This document shows, piece by piece, positions 7,407 to 15,112 of a DNA stretch of 21,720 nucleotides. This DNA comes from CALJTV01 sp034433775 (GTDB taxonomy: Bacteria > Chloroflexota > Dehalococcoidia > GIF9 > UBA5629). The DNA lies in assembly GCA_034433775.1 (NCBI GenBank), contig DAOUAI010000093.1, positions 1 to 21,720 of the forward strand, read 5' to 3'. A program made the translations under genes and the position numbers. Numbering within the stretch: position 1 is the stretch's first letter; each line of letters opens with the position of its first letter. The notes beneath the pieces were generated by a model, which saw only the letters and a list, made by a program, of their open reading frames with translations, did no database searches and was not told the origin of the DNA.

Positions 7407-8336
7407 TCACTCCAATTTCATCACTTTAACAAGTTCACGTACAGCCTCAGCCGACTTTTTGAGTGCAGCGCTTTCTTCTTGGGTCAGTCTGAGTTCGATT
7501 ATTTGTTCAACACCTTTTCTTCCTAATTTTACTGGAACTCCTACTACCACGCCTGTAATGTCGTACTCGCCGTCGAGATATACTGCGCAGGGGAGTATCC
7601 TCTTTTTATCGAGCAGGACAGACTCGACCATAAGCTCGGTAGCGGCTGCAGGCGCATAGAATGCGCTACCTGTTTTTAGCAGGGCTACTATTTCTCCGCC
7701 TCCTTTGACCGTGCGGTCAACGATCTTATCGATATTATCTTTAGGCAGTAGTTCAGTTAATGGCACATTGCCCACTGTGGTCAATCTTGGAATAGCTACC
7801 ATCGTGTCACCATGTCCACCTAAAATACAGGCGTGGACGTCCTGGGGGGAGACGTTAAGCTCTTGGGCTACAAAAGTCCTGAATCTAGCGGTGTCTAAAA
7901 TGCCTGACTGCCCGAAAACACGGTTCCTGGGGAATTTGCTTACACGAAGAGCTAGCTGTGTCATGGCATCCAGCGGATTTGCTACCATGATGATTATACA
8001 ATCTGGCGAGTATTTGACTACCTGTTCGGTAACCGATTTCACGATGTTCATGTTAGTTAGTACGAGGTCGTCGCGGCTCATACCGGGTTTTCTGGGCACA
8101 CCTGAAGTTATGACCACTATGTCAGAATTAGCCGTTTCGTCATAAGAGTTTGTGCCAATGACTTTGGCATCGGAGCCTGTTATCGGGCATGTTTGGAGCA
8201 TGTCAAGCCCCTTGCCTTGTGGCAAGCCCTCAATTATATCCACAAGCACTACATCAGCATATCCTTTTTCGACGATGCGCTGGGCAAGTGTTGCTCCTAC
8301 ATTTCCTGCACCGATAACGCTAACTTTGCTGCGCAT
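7407..8336 (-). CDS. mdh: Malate dehydrogenase (LDH-like type)
   Basis: This enzyme interconverts malate and oxaloacetate with NAD. It has 309 residues and belongs to the LDH-like MDH group. The Rossmann motif GAGNVGA (residues 9-15) is followed by Asp33, which favours NAD over NADP. Substrate residues are visible: R82 and R88 in PRKPGMSRDD (Arg, not Gln, at the specificity position means malate rather than lactate), N120 in VANPLDAM, D148 and R151 in GILDTARFR, and the catalytic H175 in GGHGDTMV. ATG 8336 has AAGGAGGA upstream with a 5-6 nt gap. It lies 11 nt after isocitrate dehydrogenase in the central-carbon operon. Confidence 0.95.
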   Translation of the reverse strand: MRSKVSVIGAGNVGATLAQRIVEKGYADVVLVDIIEGLPQGKGLDMLQTCPITGSDAKVIGTNSYDETANSDIVVITSGVPRKPGMSRDDLVLTNMNIVKSVTEQVVKYSPDCIIIMVANPLDAMTQLALRVSKFPRNRVFGQSGILDTARFRTFVAQELNVSPQDVHACILGGHGDTMVAIPRLTTVGNVPLTELLPKDNIDKIVDRTVKGGGEIVALLKTGSAFYAPAAATELMVESVLLDKKRILPCAVYLDGEYDITGVVVGVPVKLGRKGVEQIIELRLTQEESAALKKSAEAVRELVKVMKLE

Positions 8337-8347
8337 TTCCGTCCTCC

Positions 8348-9430
8348 TTAGTTTAGTTTTAGTTTCTCAATTACTGCTTCAGCAACCTCGGAGGTGGTTG
8401 CTGCAGGTTGGCTACGGTCAGTTTTCAGGTCGTAGGTGACTCTTTTCCCTTCAGCGATGACTTCGGCGATCGCTTTTTCCAGTTTATCTGCTACTTCTTT
8501 TTCACCAAGGTAACGAAGCATTAAGACGGATGAAAGCATCATTGCCATGGGGTTCACTTTGTTCTGTCCAGTATACTTCGGGGCACTACCATGTGTGGGT
8601 TCGAAGATGGCAGCGTTGTCACCGATGTTAGCCCCGGGCGCTACGCCGAGACCGCCTACTAGTCCGGCGCAGAGGTCGGACACTATATCCCCGTACAGAT
8701 TAGGCAAGACGATAACATCATATTGCTGAGGATTTCTTACCAGCCTCATGCATAGAGCATCTATGACTGTGTCCTCAAATTCTATCTCCGGATAGTCTTT
8801 TGATATTTCGCGAGCTATAGCCAGAAAAAGCCCGTCGGAAAACTTCAGAATGTTTGCTTTGTGAGCAGCAGTAACCTTTTTTCTGTTGTTAACACGCGCG
8901 TACTCGAAGGCGAACTTGACAATACGTCTGGAGGCAGTTTCTGATATTACTTTTAGACTGATGCCGGTATCCGTTCTTAGTTTTTCCCCCGAGGTTTTTT
9001 CGACCAGTTCTGACAGTTGGTTAGCCTCATTGCTCCCCTTGGCAAATTCGATACCAATGTAAAGGTCTTCGGTGTTTTCTCTGATAATCACAATATCGAC
9101 ATTTTGGAAAGGGGTGGGTGCTCCAGTATATGTCTTGCAGGGGCGGAGGCAAGCGTACAAATCGAGGCTTTTTCTCAAAGCCACATTGACGCTACGAAAC
9201 CCGCTCCCAATGGGCGTAGTTACCGGTCCTTTTAGTGCTATCCTGTTCTTCCTTATTGAATCTAGAACGGAATCAGGCAATGGTGTGCCCCATTTGTCCT
9301 GTGCCTGTTGTCCGATTATATGTACATCCCACTCGAATTGCAAGCCTGTGGCTTGAAGGACTTTTTTGGTCGCTTCAGTGATTTCAGGACCTATACCATC
9401 ACCGGGGAGAAGGGTTATTTTGTAGACCAT
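8348..9430 (-). CDS. icd: Isocitrate dehydrogenase (compact, probably NADP-dependent)
   Basis: This beta-decarboxylating dehydrogenase would convert isocitrate to 2-oxoglutarate, or the reverse in a reductive cycle. ATG 9430 (GAGGG upstream, 13 nt after the LeuD-like gene) gives 360 residues, shorter than the 416-residue E. coli enzyme. Isocitrate rather than isopropylmalate specificity is indicated by 'RSVNVALRKSLDLYACLRP', which carries the Ser and Asn (S80, N82) of isocitrate enzymes, and by RENTEDLYIGIE (Y124). Catalytic K191 and metal ligands D248 and D252 are present. The cofactor loop reads HGSAPKYTGQ, with the Lys-Tyr pair (K285, Y286) that binds the 2'-phosphate of NADP in E. coli Icd, and Y333 is also conserved. 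NAD use cannot be excluded. Confidence 0.9.
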   Translation of the reverse strand: MVYKITLLPGDGIGPEITEATKKVLQATGLQFEWDVHIIGQQAQDKWGTPLPDSVLDSIRKNRIALKGPVTTPIGSGFRSVNVALRKSLDLYACLRPCKTYTGAPTPFQNVDIVIIRENTEDLYIGIEFAKGSNEANQLSELVEKTSGEKLRTDTGISLKVISETASRRIVKFAFEYARVNNRKKVTAAHKANILKFSDGLFLAIAREISKDYPEIEFEDTVIDALCMRLVRNPQQYDVIVLPNLYGDIVSDLCAGLVGGLGVAPGANIGDNAAIFEPTHGSAPKYTGQNKVNPMAMMLSSVLMLRYLGEKEVADKLEKAIAEVIAEGKRVTYDLKTDRSQPAATTSEVAEAVIEKLKLN

Positions 9431-9443
9431 ATACTTGCCACCC

Positions 9444-9950
9444 TCATAGTTTGAAATCGCCGTACTTGTTGATATAAGGAATAAGCCCGCCTTCTTGCAT
9501 AATGTTGAGCATAACCTCTGGTATCTTGCCAAAAGCAAGTTCAGTATTGGAAGTCAGGTTTCTGATCCTTCCTGTTTTTAGGTCTACTTCTAGTTCATCA
9601 CCATTGTTTATCTTATTGGTATCACATATCAAAACCGGCAGTCCTTGATTTATTGCGTTTCGGAAAAATATTCTAGCAACCGATTTTGCCAGGACAGCGC
9701 TGATGCCTGCCAATTTTATGACCAGTGCTGCGTGTTCTCTGCTGGAACCCAAGCCGAAATTTTTACCGGCGACGATAAGATCGCCTGGTTTCACTTTAGC
9801 AACGAAGCTGGGGTCGGCGTCTTCCATTACATGCTTTGCAAGTTCTGGGAGATCGCTTCTTAAGTGTGCATATCTGCCAGGGGTTATGAGGTCAGTGGAA
9901 ATATTGTCTCCAAACTTATGGGCTTTGCCTTTGATTAGTGAGGTGGTCAT
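9444..9950 (-). CDS. Aconitase/3-isopropylmalate dehydratase family, small (swivel) subunit
   Basis: This is the small swivel subunit (168 residues) of a two-subunit [4Fe-4S] hydro-lyase of the LeuD/HacB type. 'GDNISTDLITPGRY' (from residue 14) and the substrate-binding GLGSSREHAAL (GSSREH, 68-73) are conserved. The specificity loop after the conserved Pro-Gly-Arg reads YAHLRS (27-32). By family annotation alone it would be called isopropylmalate dehydratase. It is followed 13 nt later by an isocitrate dehydrogenase, and no leucine genes occur here, so it more likely acts as aconitase (citrate to isocitrate). Its ATG overlaps the stop of the large-subunit gene by four bases (ATGA). Confidence 0.88.
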   Translation of the reverse strand: MTTSLIKGKAHKFGDNISTDLITPGRYAHLRSDLPELAKHVMEDADPSFVAKVKPGDLIVAGKNFGLGSSREHAALVIKLAGISAVLAKSVARIFFRNAINQGLPVLICDTNKINNGDELEVDLKTGRIRNLTSNTELAFGKIPEVMLNIMQEGGLIPYINKYGDFKL

Positions 9951-11203
9951 TTGAGCAAACCTCTGGGGTCAGTGATTTCACCGGTTACAGCGGAAGCCGC
10001 AGCTGTTGCTGGACTAGCAAGGTAAATCAAAGCCTCCGGATTTCCCATTCGACCCTTAAAGTTGCGGTTAGCGGTGGACAGGCAGACTTCATTATCCCCG
10101 AGAATTCCCTGATGGATTCCGACACAAGCAGCACATCCGGGGGGTAATATCATGGCACCGGCTTGAAGGAAAGTCTCTATATACCCAGCTTTCGCGGCGT
10201 CAAGGAGAATTTTCCGGGATGCTGGAGCTATTATTAACCTGATATTGGGATGGCATTTTTTACTCTTTAGAATTTTGGCTGCTATAGCGAGGTCGTTAAG
10301 GCGACCATTAGTACAGGTACCGATAAAGACCTGGTCTATTCTGGTACCGGCCAGTGAACTTACTGGGGCAACGTTGTCTACCGTGTGAGGCATGGCTATC
10401 ATAGGTTCGAGTTCAGCTAGGTTAATATCGATTACCAGCTCATAAATTGCATCGCTGTCAGGATACAGGGGCACATAACTTGCCCCTCTGCTTTGGCTTT
10501 TCAAATATTGTTTGGTAATATCATCGCTGGGGAACAGTCCTACCTTCGCTCCTGCCTCGACAGCCATATTGGCTATTGTCAATCGCTGTGGAATGGTTAG
10601 ACTGGCAACAGCATTGCCACTGAATTCCAGAGCTTTATAAGTTGCCCCGTCTGCTCCAAGTTTACCAATGAGGTAAAGCACTAGGTCTTTAGCATCAACA
10701 GCTTTCTGGAATTTACCAGTAAGGTTTATTTTAAAGGTCTCCGGGACGCGGAACCATGTTTTACCTAAGGCAAAAACGACTGCAACATCTGAAGACCCCA
10801 TTCCTGTGGCAAAGGCGCTTAACCCGCCTGCGGTTACTGTGTGTGAGTCTGCGCCAACAATAATTTCGCCAGGGCTAGCCAATTTTTCTGCTACCAATTG
10901 GTGACAGATACCATGTCCGCCTTCGAAGATGAGGCAGTTATTTTCCCGGGCGAATTGGCGTAATAACTGGTGGTCGTTTGATAACTGACGATTAGGGCTG
11001 GGTACGGCGTGGTCGAGGAAAATAATGGTTCGTTGGGGATTGGCGAGACTGGCATGTTTGCTTTCTCTAAATTGTCTCACGGTCAGCGGCCCAGTAGTGT
11101 CTTGGACGAATACCCAGTCCACAGGCGCTATAACTATGTCTCCAGCCCGGGCATCGGTGCCCGACTTTTCGCTGAGGATTTTTTCGCTGATGGTTTTTCC
11201 CAT
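9947..11203 (-). CDS. Aconitase/3-isopropylmalate dehydratase family, large (Fe-S) subunit
   Basis: This catalytic subunit (418 residues) belongs to a heterodimeric LeuC/HacA-type [4Fe-4S] hydro-lyase. Cluster cysteines are C297 (GTCTNG) and C357/C360 (PPGCAACVG). 'VGADSHTVTAGGLSAFATGMGSSD' around 117-139 and 'STANRNFKGRMG' (R380, R385) are the other family landmarks. ATG 11203 starts 2 nt after the carboxyltransferase stop. LeuC-type enzymes act on isopropylmalate, homocitrate or citrate. The adjacent small subunit, isocitrate dehydrogenase and TCA genes argue for aconitase activity, while the sequence family alone would suggest isopropylmalate or homoaconitate. This is a functional inference from context. 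Confidence 0.88.
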   Translation of the reverse strand: MGKTISEKILSEKSGTDARAGDIVIAPVDWVFVQDTTGPLTVRQFRESKHASLANPQRTIIFLDHAVPSPNRQLSNDHQLLRQFARENNCLIFEGGHGICHQLVAEKLASPGEIIVGADSHTVTAGGLSAFATGMGSSDVAVVFALGKTWFRVPETFKINLTGKFQKAVDAKDLVLYLIGKLGADGATYKALEFSGNAVASLTIPQRLTIANMAVEAGAKVGLFPSDDITKQYLKSQSRGASYVPLYPDSDAIYELVIDINLAELEPMIAMPHTVDNVAPVSSLAGTRIDQVFIGTCTNGRLNDLAIAAKILKSKKCHPNIRLIIAPASRKILLDAAKAGYIETFLQAGAMILPPGCAACVGIHQGILGDNEVCLSTANRNFKGRMGNPEALIYLASPATAAASAVTGEITDPRGLLK

Positions 11204-11205
11204 TT

Positions 11206-13143
11206 TTATGCCTGTATGATAGTAGCGAGCACCGCGCCGCTACTGACTTTGTCGCCAGATTTGAAATTTAGTGATTTCACCTTCCCTGCAACTGGAGAAA
11301 GAATTTCATTTTCCATCTTCATTGCTTCGAGGATAACAATGGGAGTACCTGCCTGAACCTTGTCTCCTTCCTTTACCAGATAGCGGATAATCGTCCCGGG
11401 TATAGGCGCTAGCACCGGGGTCTCGCCGGGCGCCAGAGTTGTTTTTGAAGGCTCCTCTTTTTTCTCCGCGGGCGTGACAGTTACGGGGGCTACCGGTTGT
11501 GTGGTAGATGGCACTGGTTGTACCGGGGGTGGTGCAGGTGGTACCCCCGACGGAGTTCCAGCGGGTTCAATTTCGACTTTGTAGCATGCATCGCCTATAA
11601 AGACGTTGAATGTCCGCACAAAAGGACCTTTAATCGGAGCTTTGGTTTCTGTTTTCTCGGTTAGTAGCCCGGCTTTAGCTTTGGCAATCAATTCGTCTTC
11701 GCGTTTTATATCTTCCAGTGTCTTGGGCTTTGTTTCCGGTGGCGGTGTTTCTAGACCGTACTTCCATTTAAGAAAGCGTAGACCTGTGTTGGGGTAAAGC
11801 GCATAGGTCAACACATCGCCTATATTCTTGGCGATGCCTTTGGTTGCTTCCTTTGCTTTTTCTAGTTCCGGTTCAAGTATATCTGCTGGACGGCAGGTGA
11901 TGGGCTTGTCACCTTTTTCGTAACCCTTAAGCACTATTGCCTGTACCTCTGGGTCTATCGGTGCTGGTGGTTTACCATATAAGCCATAAACATAGTCTTT
12001 TGTCTCTTTGGCTATCATCTTATATCTGCCAAACAGGACATTCATCACTGTTTGAACACCTACTATCTGACTGGTAGGTGTAACCAGTGGAGGATAGCCA
12101 AGTTCCTTTCTTGTCCTCGGGAGTTCGGCGTAGACTTCAGGTAATCGGTCGAGAGCGTTGGCTTCTTTTAACTGGGCTATCATGTTGCTGAACATGCCAC
12201 CAGGGATCTGGTGCCACAGGACTCCGGTGTCGATGACAGATACCTTGGTGCTGTCCAGGAAGTCCCTGTACTTAGGTGTGATGGACTCAAAGTATTCGCC
12301 CAATTTGAGGAGTTGTTGTAAGTCAAGCCCGGTATCTCTGGGACTGCCACGTAAAGCCACTACTATGGGCTCAATCGCCGGGTGTGCGGTGCGCAGTGCC
12401 CAGGGTGCAATGCAGGTATCTATGAAATCAACTCCAGCTTCTATAGCTTTCAAATAGCTCATAAAGGCCATACCGCTGGTAAAATGGCTATGAAGATCGA
12501 CCGGGATTTTTAAAGCCTGTTTCAGGGCTTTAATGAGTTCGTAGGCGTCGTCTGGAGCAATAAGCCCTGCCATATCCTTGATGCAAAGGCTATCAGCCCC
12601 CATTTCCTGAATGATTAAGGCTTTCTTGACGTAGTAATCGATGTTGTAGACCGGACCTCCTAGTTTTGCATCTGTAAGTGAATAACACAAGGTTCCCTGA
12701 ATGTGTTTCCTCTTATCTTTTATGGCTTTGAAAGCAGTTTCGAAGTTGCGCTCGTCGTTAAGTGCATCGAAGACACGGAAAACATCGATGCCGCAATCGG
12801 CGGCGTGGTGGACAAAAGCCACAACCACGTCGTCAGCATAGTTACGATAGCCAACAAGGTTTTGCCCACGCAGCAACATTTGCAATCTGGTATTGGGCAT
12901 CAGTTTTTTGAGGATTCTAATTCGCTCCCAGGGGTCCTCGTTCAAAAAGCGGGTCATGACATCGAAAGTAGCGCCTCCCCAGACCTCCATTGACCAGAAC
13001 CCAACCTTGTCCATTTCAGGTGCGATAGTGGCTAAATCGTCGGTGCGGACTCTGGTAGCAAACAGCGATTGGTGCCCATCGCGAAATGTAAGGTCTGTGA
13101 TTTTCAGAGGGTTCTTATCTATTGTTTTTTTTGGTGGGCTCAT
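11206..13143 (-). CDS. Biotin-dependent carboxyltransferase (pyruvate carboxylase subunit B / oxaloacetate decarboxylase alpha / transcarboxylase 5S type)
   Basis: This 645-residue two-domain enzyme carries carboxyl groups on biotin to or from pyruvate/oxaloacetate. The N-terminal DRE-TIM carboxyltransferase domain shows TFRDGHQS (19-26), 'DALNDERN', the catalytic-lysine motif CIKDMAG (K189) and metal ligands in DLHSH (H218, H220). A Pro/Thr/Val-rich linker (about 525-575) leads to the C-terminal biotinyl domain with EAMKMEN, whose K609 would be biotinylated. ATG 13143 has AAAGGAG about 9 nt upstream. No biotin carboxylase and no OadB-type sodium pump gene is in the window. The gene is preceded by a small protein and a PccB-like carboxyltransferase. 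Pyruvate carboxylase subunit B with a distant biotin carboxylase is one reading, and a transcarboxylase is another. Confidence 0.88.
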   Translation of the reverse strand: MSPPKKTIDKNPLKITDLTFRDGHQSLFATRVRTDDLATIAPEMDKVGFWSMEVWGGATFDVMTRFLNEDPWERIRILKKLMPNTRLQMLLRGQNLVGYRNYADDVVVAFVHHAADCGIDVFRVFDALNDERNFETAFKAIKDKRKHIQGTLCYSLTDAKLGGPVYNIDYYVKKALIIQEMGADSLCIKDMAGLIAPDDAYELIKALKQALKIPVDLHSHFTSGMAFMSYLKAIEAGVDFIDTCIAPWALRTAHPAIEPIVVALRGSPRDTGLDLQQLLKLGEYFESITPKYRDFLDSTKVSVIDTGVLWHQIPGGMFSNMIAQLKEANALDRLPEVYAELPRTRKELGYPPLVTPTSQIVGVQTVMNVLFGRYKMIAKETKDYVYGLYGKPPAPIDPEVQAIVLKGYEKGDKPITCRPADILEPELEKAKEATKGIAKNIGDVLTYALYPNTGLRFLKWKYGLETPPPETKPKTLEDIKREDELIAKAKAGLLTEKTETKAPIKGPFVRTFNVFIGDACYKVEIEPAGTPSGVPPAPPPVQPVPSTTQPVAPVTVTPAEKKEEPSKTTLAPGETPVLAPIPGTIIRYLVKEGDKVQAGTPIVILEAMKMENEILSPVAGKVKSLNFKSGDKVSSGAVLATIIQA

Positions 13144-13168
13144 TTAATTTTGCTCCTTTGTATAAGCA

Positions 13169-13357
13169 CTAGCGTTTATTCCTTCGGAGATGCCAGCTAG
13201 TCCTAGCTCGCATAACTTCTTGTAGCCGCAATAAGCGCCAAGGGCTAAGACTGGGCTGGGGCATAACCCGCGGTATAGCAGCCTTGGTCTGCTCTTCCTG
13301 TTCGATGTATGTGATAACGGCGCTGACTATGGCAGCTAGCCTATCCATTTCTATCAT
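13169..13357 (-). CDS. Small protein resembling the cytosolic tail of OadG/MmdD (MmdE-like), putative carboxyltransferase accessory subunit
   Basis: This 62-residue basic protein is encoded between the two carboxyltransferase genes, 3 nt after pccB and 25 nt before the pycB-like gene. It begins with a short amphipathic helix (DRLAAIVSAVITYIEQEE) and ends with an Arg-rich segment, SPWRLLRLQEVMRAR. This two-part pattern, a 'VAAIsAAVaaYl' helix then 'SPW…R…M..R', is what I recall from the soluble C-terminal part of decarboxylase gamma/delta subunits and from the tiny epsilon subunit (MmdE) of methylmalonyl-CoA decarboxylase, which stabilises the complex. No transmembrane helix is present, unlike OadG. 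It has no good Shine-Dalgarno site, so translation may be coupled to pccB; ATG 13348 is an alternative start. The family link is made by eye. Confidence 0.6.
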   Translation of the reverse strand: MIEMDRLAAIVSAVITYIEQEEQTKAAIPRVMPQPSLSPWRLLRLQEVMRARTSWHLRRNKR

Positions 13358-13360
13358 GTG

Positions 13361-14902
13361 TTAAAGCGGTATGTTCCCGTGCTTTTTAGGAGGGTTTGTG
13401 TCAGCTTTATTGTGGAGCATTTCTAAAGCTTTTATTATCTTGGGGCGCGTCGTTCTTGGGTCGATGACATCGTCGATGTAGCCCCTGCTTGCCGCAATGT
13501 AAGGATTGGCAAACTTGTCACGGTACTCAGAAATTAGCTTCTGCCGTATCTCTTCAAGGTTTTGAGCTTTTTCTAGGATATCCTTGAATATGATGTTTAC
13601 TGCTCCATCTGGCCCCATGACAGCGGTTTCAGCCGATGGCCAGGCGTAATTGATATCGCCGCGCAGACTTTTGCTGCTCATAACGATGAAAGCACCGCCA
13701 TAGGCTTTACGGATTATCACGCTGATCTTAGGCACGGTGGCTTCAGCATAGGCATAGAGAAACTTAGCGCCATGTCTTATGATGCCACGATGTTCTTGGT
13801 CCACACCTGGCATATAACCAGGAACATCGACCAGGGTGACCAATGGGATATTAAAGCAGTCGCAAAAGCGGACAAACCTGGCACCTTTGTCTGAAGCGTC
13901 AACATCAATCACACCGGCATAGACCAGAGGTTGTTGGGCCACGATGCCCACAGTGTGTCCTCCCATTCTGGCGAAGCCGACTATCAAGTTAGGAGCAAAT
14001 TGCTCCTGCACTTCCATAAAATCTCTGTTGTCAACGATTTTATATATCACCTGCTTCATATCATACGTCTTATTGGGATCCTCGGGCACGATGTGTAACA
14101 AGCTCTGGTCTATTCGGTTTGGGTCATCGCCGGTGTCGAGGAACGGCGGTTCCTCCAGGTTGTTTTGAGGGAGGAAGCCGAGAAGGCGGCGTACCATCTG
14201 AAAGCATTGCTGCTCGTTATCAGCGACAAAGTGACAGTTGCCACTTTTAGCGGCGTGGACTGCAGCTCCGCCGAGCTCTTCCAAGGTGATTTCCTCTCCG
14301 GTGACTGCCTTGATGACTGCTGGTCCGGTGATGTACATTTGCCCTATGCCTTTTACCATGAAAATGAAATCAGTTATTGCAGGTGAGTATACAGCTCCTC
14401 CGGCACAGGGTCCTGCAATTACAGATATTTGTGGTATGACGCCTGAATAGATGGTATTGCGCATAAAAATGTCACCGTAGCCGACAAGGCTGTCTATCCC
14501 TTCTTGAATTCGCGCCCCTCCAGAATCAAGTATGCCGATGACCGGAGCGCCTGTTTTGGCGGCTAGATCCATAATTTTACAGATTTTCTCTGAGGCTACC
14601 TTGGATAGCGACCCGCCGAATACAGTGAAATCTTGTGCAAATGCAAAAACAGTGTGACCGTTAACTCGACCATATCCTGTTACTACAGAGTCGCCTAGCG
14701 GTTTTTGTTCCTGAAGTCCAAAGTCAGTGCATCTGTGGACGACGAAGGGGTCAAGTTCTTCAAAAGTGCCGGGATCAAAAAGCAGGTTGATTCGTTCTCT
14801 GGCTGTGAGTTTACCTCGTTTGTGTTGAGCTTCGATACGCTCAGCATCACTGGCTATGGATTCCTTCTTCAACCTATTCAGTTCGGTTATGCGTTCTTCC
14901 AT
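13361..14902 (-). CDS. Acyl-CoA carboxylase / methylmalonyl-CoA carboxyltransferase beta subunit (PccB / MmdA / transcarboxylase 12S type)
   Basis: This 513-residue carboxyltransferase transfers CO2 between carboxybiotin and an acyl-CoA, most likely propionyl-CoA/methylmalonyl-CoA. Visible signatures are the N-terminal 'HKRGKLTARERINLLFD', the CoA-binding 'LDSGGARIQEG' (126-135) and the oxyanion-hole loop 'AGPCAGGAVYSPA' (163-175). A second glycine-rich oxyanion site lies in the C-terminal half (RKAYGGAFIVMSSK). The frame is open upstream to 15025, but homologues start near MEERITELNRLK, so ATG 14902 is chosen although its ribosome site (GGATCTGAG) is weak. It is the first gene of the operon. 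No biotin carboxylase lies nearby, so it probably shares the biotinyl domain of the downstream gene. Confidence 0.88.
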   Translation of the reverse strand: MEERITELNRLKKESIASDAERIEAQHKRGKLTARERINLLFDPGTFEELDPFVVHRCTDFGLQEQKPLGDSVVTGYGRVNGHTVFAFAQDFTVFGGSLSKVASEKICKIMDLAAKTGAPVIGILDSGGARIQEGIDSLVGYGDIFMRNTIYSGVIPQISVIAGPCAGGAVYSPAITDFIFMVKGIGQMYITGPAVIKAVTGEEITLEELGGAAVHAAKSGNCHFVADNEQQCFQMVRRLLGFLPQNNLEEPPFLDTGDDPNRIDQSLLHIVPEDPNKTYDMKQVIYKIVDNRDFMEVQEQFAPNLIVGFARMGGHTVGIVAQQPLVYAGVIDVDASDKGARFVRFCDCFNIPLVTLVDVPGYMPGVDQEHRGIIRHGAKFLYAYAEATVPKISVIIRKAYGGAFIVMSSKSLRGDINYAWPSAETAVMGPDGAVNIIFKDILEKAQNLEEIRQKLISEYRDKFANPYIAASRGYIDDVIDPRTTRPKIIKALEMLHNKADTNPPKKHGNIPL

Positions 14903-15029
14903 CTCAGATCCAGTATGGAGAATTTCTATCAGAAAAAGATCGTCAGGGAAACATTTTAACACATTTCCTGCGATGGCGATAGCTGTTTTGCCACTTATCG
15001 TGATTGAACAGTAAGTTATCGGCATCAGG

Positions 15030-15059
15030 ATTATAGAGATAAGGTGAAGAGGCTCTTAA
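15030..15059 (-). promoter_or_regulatory. Candidate promoter of the central-carbon operon
   Basis: On the minus strand a perfect -10 box TATAAT occupies 15035-15030. It is preceded, after an 18-nt spacer, by TTAAGA (15059-15054), a 4/6 match to the -35 consensus. Transcription would begin near 15023 and leave an untranslated leader of about 120 nt before the pccB-like start at 14902. The operon could also be read through from the upstream non-coding RNA promoter at 15264-15293. Confidence 0.4.
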
Positions 15060-15112
15060 ATTGTGGAAAAGTGGAAATATTCGACAGACTGAAAGGGCAG
15101 GCTAGCAGGTCT

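Noticed and set aside
9431..9538. 36-codon N-terminal extension of isocitrate dehydrogenase
   Set aside because: It overlaps the end of the LeuD-like gene, and the family starts at MVYKITLLPGDGIGPE, which has its own ribosome site.
14903..15025. 41-codon N-terminal extension of the pccB-like frame
   Set aside because: Homologues begin near MEERITELNRLK; the extension is AT-rich and contains likely leader sequence just downstream of the TATAAT box.
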